The position numbers and the translations under genes were made by a program. Below the pieces are notes generated by a model that was not told the DNA's origin, ran no database searches, and worked only from the letters and a program-made list of their open reading frames with translations. This document shows, in pieces, positions 43,969-53,922 of a stretch of 64,000 bases of DNA. Position 1 is the stretch's first letter. Every line of letters starts with the position of its first letter. This DNA comes from Acetobacter lovaniensis (lineage in GTDB: Bacteria > Pseudomonadota > Alphaproteobacteria > Acetobacterales > Acetobacteraceae), in contig NZ_JACHIE010000004.1 of the NCBI RefSeq assembly GCF_014207635.1, forward strand, positions 1 to 64,000, read 5' to 3'.

Positions 43969-45015
43969 TCAGGCTGAGGCAACGCGCTTGAAATGTCCAA
44001 ACGTTGCTGTTTTGCGTGCCCCTGCGGGGAGCTTGAGATCCCCTTTTTCAACCTTGCGCACCAGATACTGGTATGTCTGCAAGGCCTGCGCCCACATGTG
44101 CTCGCCAATGGTGATGGTTTCGTAGGAAGCCGCATCATCCTTGGCAAAAGCCGGTAACGGGCGGATCTGGGTATGGTAGTCACAGGCGTAAAAGAGCGGG
44201 AAGGAATAGCGTTCCTCGGCAACCTTGCGTACCCTGTGTGCTGTTGCCACAAACTCGCCCGCGGTCATGACCTCAAGCATGTCACCAATATTGACCACAA
44301 AGGCTCCGGGGATGGGCGGCGCGTCAATCCAGTCTCCGTGCCCGTTCATCACTTCCAGCCCCGGCTTGTCTGCCAGAAGGATGGTAAAACATTCGTAATC
44401 CGTATGGGCGCCAATGCCAGAAGCATCCTGCGCCTGTGCGTCATACGGGTAATGGATCATACGCAGTTTGGAGGGCGGAAAATTGGCTACGGAATCAAAG
44501 TAGTTTTCCTCCAGCCCCAGAGCGAGCGCAAAACCGCTGAAGAGCTTGCGGCCCAGATCAAAAACCGCACGATAGTAAGCCTCCGCCGCAGCCCGAAAAC
44601 CGGGAAGCTCAGGCCAGTTATTGGGGCCCAGCAGCGGGGTTCCGGCCTGTACAAGCGGATGATTGGCTGGAACTTCGTAGCCAATATCAAACGCTTCCTT
44701 GTGATCCGGACGGCCTGCGGAATACACTTCCTCCCCTTCTGGCACGAACCCTTTGTGCGTGGCAGAAGTGCCGATGTAGTATTCCATCTTTTTTTCAAAA
44801 GGCTGGGCAAAAAAATCACGCGCAGCCTTGCGCACACCCTCGATCAGGTCATCGGGCACATTATGCCCGGAGATAAAGAGAAACCCGACATTGCGCGCAG
44901 CATCACCCAGCTTGTCCGCTACGGCCTGACGTTGCGCAATATCAGGGCTGTACAGACCACTGATATCAATAACGGGAATACGGGTGAAAGTTTCAGTTGT
45001 GGTGGAAACGGACAT
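43969..45015 (-). CDS. 2-oxoglutarate/Fe(II) oxygenase, isopenicillin-N-synthase-like
   Basis: A 348-residue non-haem iron oxygenase. The N-terminal DIOX_N region ([31 protein letters not shown]) precedes the double-stranded beta-helix with iron ligands H204, D206 and H260 ([18 protein letters not shown]) and the 2-oxoglutarate-binding R269 (ERYSFPLF). The ATG at 45015 follows AAAGGAA, whereas the codon just upstream is TTG. The family hydroxylates or desaturates small molecules; no substrate can be named. It is cotranscribed with an isomerase-like protein and an aldolase, and a second enzyme of this type is fused to an AraC regulator at 58.6 kb. Confidence 0.92.
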   Translation of the reverse strand: MSVSTTTETFTRIPVIDISGLYSPDIAQRQAVADKLGDAARNVGFLFISGHNVPDDLIEGVRKAARDFFAQPFEKKMEYYIGTSATHKGFVPEGEEVYSAGRPDHKEAFDIGYEVPANHPLVQAGTPLLGPNNWPELPGFRAAAEAYYRAVFDLGRKLFSGFALALGLEENYFDSVANFPPSKLRMIHYPYDAQAQDASGIGAHTDYECFTILLADKPGLEVMNGHGDWIDAPPIPGAFVVNIGDMLEVMTAGEFVATAHRVRKVAEERYSFPLFYACDYHTQIRPLPAFAKDDAASYETITIGEHMWAQALQTYQYLVRKVEKGDLKLPAGARKTATFGHFKRVASA

Positions 45016-45030
45016 CAACCCAGTTCCTTT

Positions 45031-45885
45031 TTACTGCCCTGTCTCTGACATGGCATGTTGAAAATGCTGGCGCTCTGTCTGGCCAGTCCAGATGTTAAGA
45101 GACCACAGGTCCGCAACCGGCATGTTGGTAAACGGCAAGGTGTGCAGGTACCCGTCTGGTCCACACTCTGGCGTCATGGTGGTTGTCGTGTATCCGCGCG
45201 CAAGCTGGCTCTGCCAGATCTGTTGCCAGATGCTCTGGTGGAACCGCAGGGCGGACGCATATTCCGGCGCACCGGGATGAGGTGCCTGTGGCCCCTGATC
45301 ATACCCCACACGGGCCTGAATATGATGCACACGCTCGACAAAAGCGGACAGGTCATCTGCCGGGTCATCCAGCAGGCGTTCACAACAGACAACCCAGTGA
45401 CTTATGTCGGCCGTAAACAGCATGTCGGGCACCTGCGCAAGCACATCCAGTGTTACCCACGGTGTCGCCAGAATACGCGAGCGGTGCGTTTCAAAACAGC
45501 AGAGTATATTGGCCGAGCGGCAGATTTCCTGTGCCTGTGCAACAAACTCTGCCTGCTGGCTTGCAGGCCAGCGGTCGTTGCCCCCCAGAATGGTGATAAA
45601 CCGGGGGGTCATGGGCAATGCCCGGTCCACAGCACAACGCAGGTCATCCAGATGGTTTTGGACGGAGGCGCTCTGGTTGGGAATAACGCCGCCACCTGTC
45701 ATGGCAATGGCGATATACGGTGCTCCTTCTTCTCGCAAAATAGTGCTGCATTCCTGCGCGGCAGCATGGGTGGGAGGAATACGCGCCTCCAACCCGACAA
45801 ACCCGGCGGCGCGTGCTTCCGCCAGTGAGATATCCCACCGACGACCGTCTCCCCACAACGTTCGGAAAAGTTCAAATTTCATCAT
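45031..45885 (-). CDS. Sugar phosphate isomerase/epimerase-like TIM-barrel protein
   Basis: A 284-residue protein from ATG 45885 (GGGAAAG just upstream). It has the xylose-isomerase/AP-endonuclease-2 fold pattern: LFRTLWGDGRRWDISLAEAR, GLEARIP, YIAIAMTGGG, then CCFETHRSRILATPWVTLDV (metal-binding E and H), DISHWVVCCERLL and HHIQARVG. Members isomerise or epimerise sugars and inositols, and some act as hydro-lyases. It lies between the TonB receptor (25 bases) and the oxygenase (15 bases). Substrate unknown. Confidence 0.85.
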   Translation of the reverse strand: MMKFELFRTLWGDGRRWDISLAEARAAGFVGLEARIPPTHAAAQECSTILREEGAPYIAIAMTGGGVIPNQSASVQNHLDDLRCAVDRALPMTPRFITILGGNDRWPASQQAEFVAQAQEICRSANILCCFETHRSRILATPWVTLDVLAQVPDMLFTADISHWVVCCERLLDDPADDLSAFVERVHHIQARVGYDQGPQAPHPGAPEYASALRFHQSIWQQIWQSQLARGYTTTTMTPECGPDGYLHTLPFTNMPVADLWSLNIWTGQTERQHFQHAMSETGQ

Positions 45886-45910
45886 CGCTTTCCCGGTTCC
45901 CATTCAGGAC

Positions 45911-48304
45911 TCAGAAGTTATAGTGCAGATCGCAGCCAACCCAGCGGGGTGTCTGGATGTACTGGGAGCGGTTCCCGTCACTTCCGGTAAAGGAGTAGGT
46001 GGAACCATGGTTGTCCTGCAGGTTGTCCACATAAACAGCAGCCGTCCATTTGCCGGTTTTGGGCCCGACTTCCATCCGCAGACCAAGTGAGCTGATCTTG
46101 CTGGTCTGGGCGTTACTGTCGCCCAATGCGGCCCACATGTTGTCTTTCCATGTGTAGCTGGCCTGCAATGTGGTGCGGTAACGGTTAAAGTCGATGTTGT
46201 AGCGTGCAACAGCACTCCATGAGAACCGTGGCGCAAACGGAAGCTGGGAATTATGCGCGATCTTTGGGTCCAGTGTCAGACCGGGTAGCGAGTCAACCGG
46301 GCTTTTGATCTGTGCATCCAGGTAAGCAAAGGAACCACGCAGATCAAGATTGGGAATAACGTTATGCAAAGTGGTGGAAACTTCGCCACCCCGTGTGCGT
46401 GCACGCGGGATCGTGCCCAGCGTCAGCGAGTTGCTGGAGATGTTTGAATTCGCATATGGGTGGAACGTGCCAAAGAAGAGTGTCTGACGGTTGTGATATT
46501 CATAGTCAAACAAAGAACCTTCGAGAACAAGCTTGTTATGCAGAAGGGAGGATTTGATCCCGATTTCATAAGCAATCAGATTTTCCGGACGGACGTAATC
46601 CAGTGCCGCAGGAGCCAGCACAGGGGCCGCAAAATAGCTGCCAGCCTTATAACCGTTGGAAATGGTGCCATAAGCGTAAGTACCCGGCACAATCTGGTAA
46701 CGCAGACCAACACGCCCGGTAAAACGCTCGTAATCGTGCTGCTGGTTCAGGTGATTGATCGGGCCGTCAAGCGTTGCATTGTAGGGTGCGGCAAGACGCG
46801 GGCTTCCGTTCCCGACAGCCGAATACACCGAACCGCCATTAAAGCCACGCTCATCATAAGAAAAACGACCAGACGCGATAAAATCCAGCTTTTTCGTGAT
46901 GTTGGTGACCGTGTTGACATAAACCCCGGTAGACAGATTCTGCTGCGAAAAATGGTTGGTCAGGTTGACCATGCTGTCAGGGTCATCCATGCGATAGCTG
47001 GTGTAACTGCCGTCAATCTTGTCATAAGATTCGAACACACCAACGGTCAGATGGAAAATTTTGGCCAGATTCATGCGCAGGTGCATGTCATGCGACTGGG
47101 CAATGGCCGTGTCGTTCCAGCGATAATCGGCATATTTGGTACCAATGCCGCCAACCACGCCTGTACCATCGGAGCGCACTCCACCAGCAACGGTGCCCAG
47201 ACCATCGTAGTTGTCCAGATCGTTCCGGCGGTAAAAATCAATCCCGGTTGTGGAGGCGAATGTACCAAAATCAAAAATTTTGGTAAAGTTAAGCGAAACA
47301 CCGCCACCGTTTTCGTTGCGTTGCGGCGGAGTATCGCCAACATTGACAGCATGCGGATCGGGGTTTGCCCCCACACCACCATTGGCAACCGTATCCACAT
47401 CCTGCGGAGACGTGGATTTCCCCTTATCGCGCGTATAGTGGATGTTCAGCAGGAAGGATGATGTGTCATCCACTGTAAACTTGGTCAGGTTACGCATCGC
47501 CAGCAAATCCTGCGATCCATAGCGCGCACCTGTTACGACATCTTTCTGCCAGCCATCGCCTTTAACATAGTTGAAGGCCAGACGGTTGGAAATCTTGCTT
47601 GTAATGGGAGTGTTAATGGCAAAACGGCCACGGCTTGTATTGTAGCTTCCATACCCCCACTCCGCATAACCACCAAACTTGTCAGATGGTTTTACGGACT
47701 GCACGTTAATGCTACCACCTGTGGTGCTGCGCCCCATGTCAAAACCCTGCGGGCCTTTTTCCGTTGCAACACTTTCCACATCCAGCATCTGGCCAGTGTA
47801 GAACACGGGGAACGGAGCCAAAACGCCATCAAGATAAATACCAATCCCCCCCATATTTGTGCCAACATAGTCATCCAGCCCAACGCCACGAATGGAAAAA
47901 ATGGGAGCGGAACCAGAAACAGCGTTGGTAGCCGTCACACCGGGAGTAAAGGATGCGATATCCTTGGGGCTTTCAAGATGGAGCGAACGAAGCTCCTGAC
48001 CGCTGATCACGTTGACCGTAGTTGGCTCGGACAGATAGCGATGTGCGTGGGTCTGCGTAACGTCAACCTGCTCTGCCCCCCCTTGCCGGGGGGCAGAGCT
48101 TTTGCGGCGCGGCGCAATGCCCGTACGCTTATGGCCTGCGGCACTGTGGCTTGCATCGACAGACGGCGGGCTTGCAGCAGCGGGCGCCGCTGTTGCCAGT
48201 GGTGAGGTGGATGCCAAAAGCAGACAGGGCAGAGCTGGCAGACTAACATACACTGGAACCGAGGCCAGAAGGCGGAAGGACCGACGTAAAAAATAGGATT
48301 TCAT
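45911..48304 (-). CDS. TonB-dependent outer-membrane receptor
   Basis: A 797-residue receptor, start ATG 48304 with AGGA about 9 bases upstream. A signal peptide (ends near LATAAPAAA) is followed by an Arg/Lys-rich linker, a TonB box-like region (EQVDVTQTHAHR), and the plug (PTTVNVISGQELRSLHLESP, GVGLDDYVGTNMGGIGIYLD). A 22-strand barrel follows, ending in the aromatic terminus GCDLHYNF. It resembles the subgroup with TonB boxes like EQVDVT found in alphaproteobacterial catabolic clusters rather than siderophore systems. It should bring the cluster's substrate across the outer membrane for the ABC importer encoded upstream. Confidence 0.94.
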   Translation of the reverse strand: MKSYFLRRSFRLLASVPVYVSLPALPCLLLASTSPLATAAPAAASPPSVDASHSAAGHKRTGIAPRRKSSAPRQGGAEQVDVTQTHAHRYLSEPTTVNVISGQELRSLHLESPKDIASFTPGVTATNAVSGSAPIFSIRGVGLDDYVGTNMGGIGIYLDGVLAPFPVFYTGQMLDVESVATEKGPQGFDMGRSTTGGSINVQSVKPSDKFGGYAEWGYGSYNTSRGRFAINTPITSKISNRLAFNYVKGDGWQKDVVTGARYGSQDLLAMRNLTKFTVDDTSSFLLNIHYTRDKGKSTSPQDVDTVANGGVGANPDPHAVNVGDTPPQRNENGGGVSLNFTKIFDFGTFASTTGIDFYRRNDLDNYDGLGTVAGGVRSDGTGVVGGIGTKYADYRWNDTAIAQSHDMHLRMNLAKIFHLTVGVFESYDKIDGSYTSYRMDDPDSMVNLTNHFSQQNLSTGVYVNTVTNITKKLDFIASGRFSYDERGFNGGSVYSAVGNGSPRLAAPYNATLDGPINHLNQQHDYERFTGRVGLRYQIVPGTYAYGTISNGYKAGSYFAAPVLAPAALDYVRPENLIAYEIGIKSSLLHNKLVLEGSLFDYEYHNRQTLFFGTFHPYANSNISSNSLTLGTIPRARTRGGEVSTTLHNVIPNLDLRGSFAYLDAQIKSPVDSLPGLTLDPKIAHNSQLPFAPRFSWSAVARYNIDFNRYRTTLQASYTWKDNMWAALGDSNAQTSKISSLGLRMEVGPKTGKWTAAVYVDNLQDNHGSTYSFTGSDGNRSQYIQTPRWVGCDLHYNF

Positions 48305-48458
48305 GCCCGTATTCCTGATTTCATTCCAGTTGGAACCGGCTCTGGGCTTATAAGGCAACCGGTCTTTTCATTTTTATTTGATAACGAAATATTCAACTCA
48401 TTCGTTTGAAAATGACTAAATCATACTTTTGCTTGTTGGTATGCGGCCCTGTAGCGTT

Positions 48459-49211
48459 TCAATAACGGAGCATCTGGTTAAGAAAATTCTGGGCCCGCTC
48501 CGATTGGGGTGCGGTAAAAAAAGTTTCCGGAGGCGTAATTTCCACAATTTTTCCCTGATCCATAAAAACAATACGGTCAGCAATCCGGCGGCTAAAAGCC
48601 ATTTCGTGGGTCACGCAAACGGTTGTAATGCCCTGTTCTGCCAGTTCATCCATAATGCCAACCACACCCACAATGGCCTCGGGGTCCAGCGCGGCTGTTG
48701 GTTCATCAAACAGCATGACTTCTGGCTGCATGCACAGGGCACGGGCAATGGCTACACGCTGCTGCTGCCCGCCAGACAACTGAATGGGGTATTTATCCGC
48801 CTGATCGGGAATCCCCACCTGTTCCAGATAACGGCGGGCAAGGGCTGTGGCTTCCATACGGGTCATGCGCCTGACCCGCATGGGGGCAAGAATGCAGTTT
48901 TCCAGTACGCTCAGATGCGGGAACAGATTATAGTTCTGGAACACCATGCCCACCATGCAGCGGAGCTGTATGGGGTCGGTCTTTGCGTTGATCAGCTTGC
49001 CATCAATAATGAGCGTACCGCTGTCATGCGGTTCAATCTGGTTGAGCGTACGGATGAGAGTTGATTTTCCCGACCCGGATGGCCCCAGAACCACAATTTT
49101 TTCACCACGGCTTATGTCAAAATCCACACGGTCCAGAGCAACGAATTTGCCGAACAGTTTGCTCATGCCCCGCACGGAGATCATGGAATTGGTTGTGATT
49201 TCATGCTGCAT
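48459..49211 (-). CDS. Polar amino-acid-type ABC transporter ATP-binding protein
   Basis: A 250-residue ATPase of the GlnQ/HisP group: Walker A VLGPSGSGKSTLIRTLNQIE, Q-loop VFQNYNLFPHLSVLENCIL, signature LSGGQQQRVAIARAL, Walker B EVMLFDEPTAALDPE, and H-loop CVTHEMAFSRRIADRI. The ATG at 49211 overlaps the permease stop by 11 bases. It powers the fused binding protein/permease. Confidence 0.95.
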   Translation of the reverse strand: MQHEITTNSMISVRGMSKLFGKFVALDRVDFDISRGEKIVVLGPSGSGKSTLIRTLNQIEPHDSGTLIIDGKLINAKTDPIQLRCMVGMVFQNYNLFPHLSVLENCILAPMRVRRMTRMEATALARRYLEQVGIPDQADKYPIQLSGGQQQRVAIARALCMQPEVMLFDEPTAALDPEAIVGVVGIMDELAEQGITTVCVTHEMAFSRRIADRIVFMDQGKIVEITPPETFFTAPQSERAQNFLNQMLRY

Positions 49212-50775
49212 TGGAAACAACCTTTTTGCGGTCAGACCAGGAAAAACGTCGTTCCACCCGTTTCTGAAGGAAAAGGAAAAAGAACACCATGACAAGGTAG
49301 TAAATCAGTGCAGCGGCATAATACTCGGTAAAGGCGAATGTCCGCGCTACCTGTATCTGGGTCACAGCCAGCAACTCCTGCAACGAAATCACGGACGCCA
49401 GCGACGTGATTTTTAGCAGATTGATAAATTCGTTAATGGTTGGCGGCAGGGCAATGCGAAAAGCCTGTGGAAAAATAACGCGCCAGTAAATATCGCGCCT
49501 GCTCAGGCCCAGAGCGCTTGCACCAAGTTCCTGCCCCAGATCAACCGCGCTCAGGGCAGCACGGTTGATTTCGACCTGATAGGCCGATTCATTAATCGAC
49601 AAGGCCAGAATGGTCGCCAGAAAAGGCGTAAACCACTGTTCCCGAAAAATAGGGAAAAACTGCGGCACCGCATTCCAGATAAACAGAAGCTGGAGCAATG
49701 TAGGCGCGGCCCGGAACAGGGACACATAACCTTCCAGCGTCACTTTCAGCAGTGATTTTTGCGGGCTGTTCAAAACAATGGCGATCGGCACAGAAATGAT
49801 GATGGCAATACCGTGCGAAATCAGCGCCGCACTCAGTGTAATGAACGCACCATGCAGAAATGCCATGGACGTAAGGGCGGAAAAAAATGCGCCCCAGTCA
49901 AACATCCCGCCAGTCCCTGCCTCCGCTGCGCCACCTTTTGTGGACTGATCGGTCACAGACCATTTGGTGCGGAATGTTTGCAACGTACCATCACCGTCCA
50001 GCGCCGATATGGCGTTCTGCAGCAGCGTCCGGTCCTCCGGATTCTGGCGGATATAAATGGCAAAATGGCGGTAATCGGGAATATCGGGGGTAATCAGCAC
50101 ATGCAGCTTATCCCTCAGTTGGCGCATGCGGTAGAAAAGTTCGACATCCTGACTGACAAAGGCAAAAACACGCCCGATCAGCACCTGCTGCACCACCTGT
50201 TCTTCAGTCGGATATTGCTGGATAATCATGGGGGGCTTGCCCGCAGCAATCAGGGCATCGTTCACAACCCCCAGCCGGGTTACGTAGCTGGTGCCGGATT
50301 CCACCGCGACATCCTTGCCCGAAAGCTCATCCATACTGCTCAGGGTGGGGGTAGCCTTGCGCCCGACAACAACCAGCGCCGTATCCTGATACGAAACGGC
50401 ATCAAAACTTTTTTCCCGCGCGGGAGTGCGGATAATACCGCTCATGACCAGACCGCAGCGTTGGGCGGAAAGACTGGGAAACAGCCCCGTAAAGTCCATG
50501 GTGATCACAGACAGGCGCGCATGCCAGCGCGTGGCCAGTGCCTGTGCCACGTCTATGTCAAACCCTTCCGGGTGTGTCACATCCTGCCCTTTTACAAAGG
50601 TCATGGGGGGCAGTGTGGGGTTGGTGCAGATGGTTAATGTACCATCCTGCACGAACGAAGGGATCTGTTCAGCCCGGGCAGAAGCAGGCAGCACCGCTGC
50701 GGTGAACGCAACAGCAAGGGCCGCAACCGGACGAAGCCTGCGGGGAAGCCGCAGATGGGAGAAAAAGCTGGTCAT
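49201..50775 (-). CDS. ABC transporter: substrate-binding protein fused to its permease
   Basis: A 524-residue fusion. A signal sequence (PVAALAVAFTAAVLPASARA) leads into a SBP_bac_3 domain (GTLTICTNPTLPPMTFV, HPEGFDIDVAQALA, GKDVAVESGTSYV, about residues 45-280). A membrane permease domain follows at about 300-510 with the EAA motif GASALGLSRRDIYWRVIFPQ. Fusions tie one binding domain to each transporter subunit. The His/Glu/Gln-type (polar amino acid) family implies a small zwitterionic or cationic substrate. The start shares a base with the LysR gene stop. Confidence 0.93.
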   Translation of the reverse strand: MTSFFSHLRLPRRLRPVAALAVAFTAAVLPASARAEQIPSFVQDGTLTICTNPTLPPMTFVKGQDVTHPEGFDIDVAQALATRWHARLSVITMDFTGLFPSLSAQRCGLVMSGIIRTPAREKSFDAVSYQDTALVVVGRKATPTLSSMDELSGKDVAVESGTSYVTRLGVVNDALIAAGKPPMIIQQYPTEEQVVQQVLIGRVFAFVSQDVELFYRMRQLRDKLHVLITPDIPDYRHFAIYIRQNPEDRTLLQNAISALDGDGTLQTFRTKWSVTDQSTKGGAAEAGTGGMFDWGAFFSALTSMAFLHGAFITLSAALISHGIAIIISVPIAIVLNSPQKSLLKVTLEGYVSLFRAAPTLLQLLFIWNAVPQFFPIFREQWFTPFLATILALSINESAYQVEINRAALSAVDLGQELGASALGLSRRDIYWRVIFPQAFRIALPPTINEFINLLKITSLASVISLQELLAVTQIQVARTFAFTEYYAAALIYYLVMVFFFLFLQKRVERRFSWSDRKKVVSNAA

Positions 50776-51728
50776 TAATAGGAAGCTTCCAGAAGGGTAC
50801 GGAACGTCTCGACCATCAGGCTGGTTTCGGGAGACGTACGTGCCAGAAAATGACAGCAGGTAATCAGCCGCAGATCGTTAAAAACAATCCGGCGCAGCAA
50901 CCCCTGTGCAACAAGAGGGGCGGCAAAAACTTCCGGCAGAAAGCCCATGTAACTGCCAGAAAGAATGAGGAGCGCGCGTGCATCCACCTTATCGGCCTTG
51001 GCGCGATAGGTAAACAGCGGGCGTATCTCCTCCCACCTGTCGGATGTGGCGGCATCCGCCACGCTGAGCATGCTGTGGCTGGTCAGCACATCAAGCGTGA
51101 TGTCTTCTTCAGGCATATGGAAAAGGGGGTGGCGGGAACCACAGAACAGAAAAGACGCCTCCGCCACAAGCGGGCGGCAGCCCAAAGGGGCCTGCCCCTG
51201 TGCATAAAGGGCAATGCCAGCCGTGGCCTGCCCGGTCATGACCGCCACTTCCACCTCCTTGGTGGAAGCGGAATGCAGATTCATGAACACACTGGGGTGG
51301 CTTTGCGTAAAGGTATGAATGGCTTTGACCAGCGGTGTCTCGCCATGGGTCTGTATGTTATCTGGAACATACAGGTTGAAGGTGCCGCTGAGCACGCCAC
51401 TGGCCTGATTGATCTGCTGGCGGAAGTGCTCCAGACCAACAAAGAGTTTGCGGGTGGCCTCCAGCACCTCACGCCCTTCGTCCGTAAGGGCAAAACCACT
51501 ACGGCCACGCAGACAGATGGTCAGGCCCAGACGGGTTTCCAGCGCGGAAATATCCAGACTGATGGACGATTTGCTTTTACCCAGCGTAATTTCGGCCGCA
51601 CTGAAGCCCCCCTGTTCCGCCACAGTGTGAAAGACGCGCAGCAGCCGCAGATCAATTTCGGAAACATGTCCCTGAAAACCACGTGGCCTTTTTCTGGGGC
51701 GGGGTGTTTTATGGCTGCTTCCCGTCAT
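50775..51728 (-). CDS. LysR-family transcription regulator
   Basis: A 317-residue regulator with an N-terminal winged helix (LRLLRVFHTVAEQGGFSAAE, ITLGKSKSSISLDISALETR, LGLTICLRGRSGFALTDEG) and a C-terminal co-inducer domain. Unusually the gene is the first of the ABC operon and overlaps the permease fusion. It also faces a divergent plus-strand operon starting at 52044. It therefore most likely controls both halves of the catabolic cluster in response to the substrate or an intermediate. Confidence 0.93.
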   Translation of the reverse strand: MTGSSHKTPRPRKRPRGFQGHVSEIDLRLLRVFHTVAEQGGFSAAEITLGKSKSSISLDISALETRLGLTICLRGRSGFALTDEGREVLEATRKLFVGLEHFRQQINQASGVLSGTFNLYVPDNIQTHGETPLVKAIHTFTQSHPSVFMNLHSASTKEVEVAVMTGQATAGIALYAQGQAPLGCRPLVAEASFLFCGSRHPLFHMPEEDITLDVLTSHSMLSVADAATSDRWEEIRPLFTYRAKADKVDARALLILSGSYMGFLPEVFAAPLVAQGLLRRIVFNDLRLITCCHFLARTSPETSLMVETFRTLLEASY

Positions 51729-52043
51729 GGTTTGAATGCTCCTGTCAGATGGGGCGTCAAGAAGAGGGCGGAAGGTGCTGCCAAAAGCTCCTGTTCTATG
51801 CTGGCAAACCGTTATCGTTCTTTATCCAGAATAATTATGACGTGGAAAATATATGATGGGAAGAGAGAACCGACGCAATGTATAAACATGCATGCGCCAG
51901 AATGCAGGAGAATGACGGTTTTCCGCGTTGTTTGTCTATGTTTGCGAAAAAACCAAAGTAAACTCATATCTGTTCATATTGGGCCCGAAACGAGGCTCGG
52001 ATAGCCTGCGAGGGAAAACAGATACCTTGGGGATTGACAAGAC
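51729..52043. promoter_or_regulatory. Divergent promoter region of the catabolic cluster
   Basis: A 315-bp spacer between the LysR/ABC operon (-) and the DDAH/dehydrogenase/carbamoylase operon (+). No gene is seen in it. LysR regulators usually bind T-N11-A sites in such regions. Several A/T-rich candidates occur between 51930 and 51990, but none stands out as a clear palindrome. GGGGA at about 52029-52033 is a reasonable ribosome-binding site for the plus gene. Confidence 0.5.
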
Positions 52044-52916
52044 ATGGCTGCAAACAGGTGGTTTATTGATAGCGAAACCGGTGTGCTGACAGATGTTCTT
52101 TTATGCCCGCCAGATTATTATGAATGGATTCCGAGCAACGACATCGCCATTCAGACCATGGCTGGCGGTGGCAGTATCGACCGGAACGTCCTGAGCAGCC
52201 AGTTCAACGAACTGGTCTCCACCCTCAAGGGGGCGGATGTTTCCTGCCATTTTCTCACGCCCCACAAGGGCATGCCTTACGAGGTTTATACCCGCGACAG
52301 CTCGCAGACCACGCCATTTGGCACGGTGGTCACCAACCTTTCCCGCCCCGAACGGGTGGGGGAAGAAAAGGAAATCCGCACCTTTTATGCACCCGACGAA
52401 ATCTGGCGCACCTGCACCGCAGGCCGGATTGAAGGGGGGGATATTCATATCATCCGCCCCGGTCTTCTGGCCGTAGGGGTCAGTGGTGGGCGCACGGATA
52501 TAAAAGGGGCCGCCGAGTTCATCAACTGGTTTGAAGAGGCAGGCTGGACCTGCCGCATGATCCATTTTCCCGAACATTTCCTGCATCTGGACGTTATTTT
52601 CTGCATGGTTGCAGAAAATCTGGCGATTGCGGCAGTCGATGTGCTGGACGAGGCTGATCTGGAATGGTTCCGTGCACAGGGTATCCGTATTCTGCCCGTA
52701 ACCTACCGCGAAGCCATGCGCGACATGGGATGCAATGTACTGGCTCTGGGGCGTGACCGGGTTGTAAGCCCGCGCCATTCCACCCGCATCAATGCCATGC
52801 TGCGGGCCGAAGGGCTGAGTGTGCTTGACCCGGAACTGAACCAGTTCTCCCGTGGGGGAGGCAGCATTCATTGCATGACCATGCCCTTGCGCCGTCAGTC
52901 TTTGCAGACCGCGTAA
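52044..52916 (+). CDS. DDAH/amidinotransferase-family hydrolase
   Basis: A 290-residue guanidino-modifying-enzyme fold protein. It has EVYTRDSSQTTPFGTVV (substrate-gripping R-D), EGGDIHIIRPG, catalytic H181 in FLHLDVIFC, and nucleophile C277 in GGGSIHCMTMPL. Dimethylarginine dimethylaminohydrolases, arginine deiminases and amidinotransferases share this Cys-His machinery, in which a guanidino carbon is attacked to give a ureido product and an amine or ammonia. The conserved residues are all present. The true substrate is unknown. It heads a three-gene operon that ends with a carbamoyl-type amidohydrolase, which would fit a ureido product. Confidence 0.88.
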   Translation: MAANRWFIDSETGVLTDVLLCPPDYYEWIPSNDIAIQTMAGGGSIDRNVLSSQFNELVSTLKGADVSCHFLTPHKGMPYEVYTRDSSQTTPFGTVVTNLSRPERVGEEKEIRTFYAPDEIWRTCTAGRIEGGDIHIIRPGLLAVGVSGGRTDIKGAAEFINWFEEAGWTCRMIHFPEHFLHLDVIFCMVAENLAIAAVDVLDEADLEWFRAQGIRILPVTYREAMRDMGCNVLALGRDRVVSPRHSTRINAMLRAEGLSVLDPELNQFSRGGGSIHCMTMPLRRQSLQTA

Positions 52917-52942
52917 GGCAGCAGCTAAAGGAGCAGGGGCAG

Positions 52943-53887
52943 ATGCCAGCACGGATTGTTATCAGCGCAGATGGCAAGAAGGCGTATGAAAGCTGGCATC
53001 AGGTCTTTGCTGCCGTCGCGCCTGATCTGGATGTCTGCTCATGGTATGACCCTGCGTGGGAAGTCGGGGGGGATGATTACGCACTCGTCTGGACCCCCGA
53101 GCCGGAGCATATGGAACGCCTTGCAGGCATGAAGGGGATTATCTGCACCGGGGCGGGTGTTGACCACCTTCTGGCGCACGAGCACTTCCCCCGCACTGTG
53201 CCACTTGTACGCATGGGTGGGGAGCAAACCGCACGGCTGATGGCTGATTATGTGCTGTGGGCGGTTATCACTCTGCTGCGGGATGCCCGGACATGGGCGT
53301 TGCAGCAGCAGCAGGGCATATGGCGCAACAATGTATGCTGCCGCACATCCAGCACGACCAGAGTAGGCGTTATGGGGCTGGGCCACCTTGGAGCCTATGT
53401 GGCACAGGTGCTGGCGCAGGTCGGCTTTTGCGTATCGGGCTGGAAGCGTACCCCTGCCGAACTGGATGGCATAACGGTCTGGAGTGGCACGGACACGTTA
53501 CCCGATTTTCTGGCCGGGCTGGATGTTCTGGTCAACCTTCTGCCCGCAACCCCAGCAACTGATGGGCTGATCAACCACACCCTGCTCAGCCAGTTACCCA
53601 GAGGGGCCGGGTTTATCAATGTCGGGCGCGGCCGCCACGTGGTGCAAAGCGATTTGCTCCGCGCTCTGGATGATGGAACACTCTGTGGCGCAGTGCTGGA
53701 TGTGGTGACACCAGAACCCCTGCCACCAGAAGATCCCCTGTGGCACCATCCACGCCTGACCATAACCCCCCATGTTGCCTCTGAGGCCGCACGGGAGGTG
53801 CAGGCCCGTTACGTAGCCGACGTGGTGCGCTGTCTGGAACGAGGGGAAAAGCCCGCGTTACTGTGTGACACAGCACGTGGTTACTAA
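52943..53887 (+). CDS. D-2-hydroxyacid dehydrogenase (GhrA-like)
   Basis: A 314-residue NAD(P)-dependent dehydrogenase, start at ATG 52943 after AGGAG. The Rossmann motif GVMGLGHLGAYVAQ, then LVNLLPATPATDGLI, FINVGRGRHVVQ with catalytic Arg, and HPRLTITPHVASEA with the catalytic His are typical of glyoxylate/hydroxypyruvate reductase A and relatives. It should interconvert a 2-keto acid and a 2-hydroxy acid, such as glyoxylate and glycolate. 26 bases after the amidinohydrolase gene and 35 before the amidohydrolase. Confidence 0.92.
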   Translation: MPARIVISADGKKAYESWHQVFAAVAPDLDVCSWYDPAWEVGGDDYALVWTPEPEHMERLAGMKGIICTGAGVDHLLAHEHFPRTVPLVRMGGEQTARLMADYVLWAVITLLRDARTWALQQQQGIWRNNVCCRTSSTTRVGVMGLGHLGAYVAQVLAQVGFCVSGWKRTPAELDGITVWSGTDTLPDFLAGLDVLVNLLPATPATDGLINHTLLSQLPRGAGFINVGRGRHVVQSDLLRALDDGTLCGAVLDVVTPEPLPPEDPLWHHPRLTITPHVASEAAREVQARYVADVVRCLERGEKPALLCDTARGY

Positions 53888-53922
53888 AAACCGAATAGCT
53901 TGAAACAGGGAATGGACAGGAT

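Noticed and set aside
46460-47461. A 333-codon plus-strand frame inside the TonB receptor gene.
   Set aside because: It lies wholly antisense to a clear TonB-dependent receptor; no family resemblance.
48368-48430. The A/T-rich sequence upstream of the TonB receptor as a Fur box.
   Set aside because: The local TTCAA…TTTGAA symmetry does not match the GATAATGATAATCATTATC-type consensus, and the cluster context is not iron uptake.
50850-52004. A 384-codon plus-strand frame across the LysR gene and the divergent promoter region.
   Set aside because: Antisense shadow of LysR; no start signal or recognisable domain.
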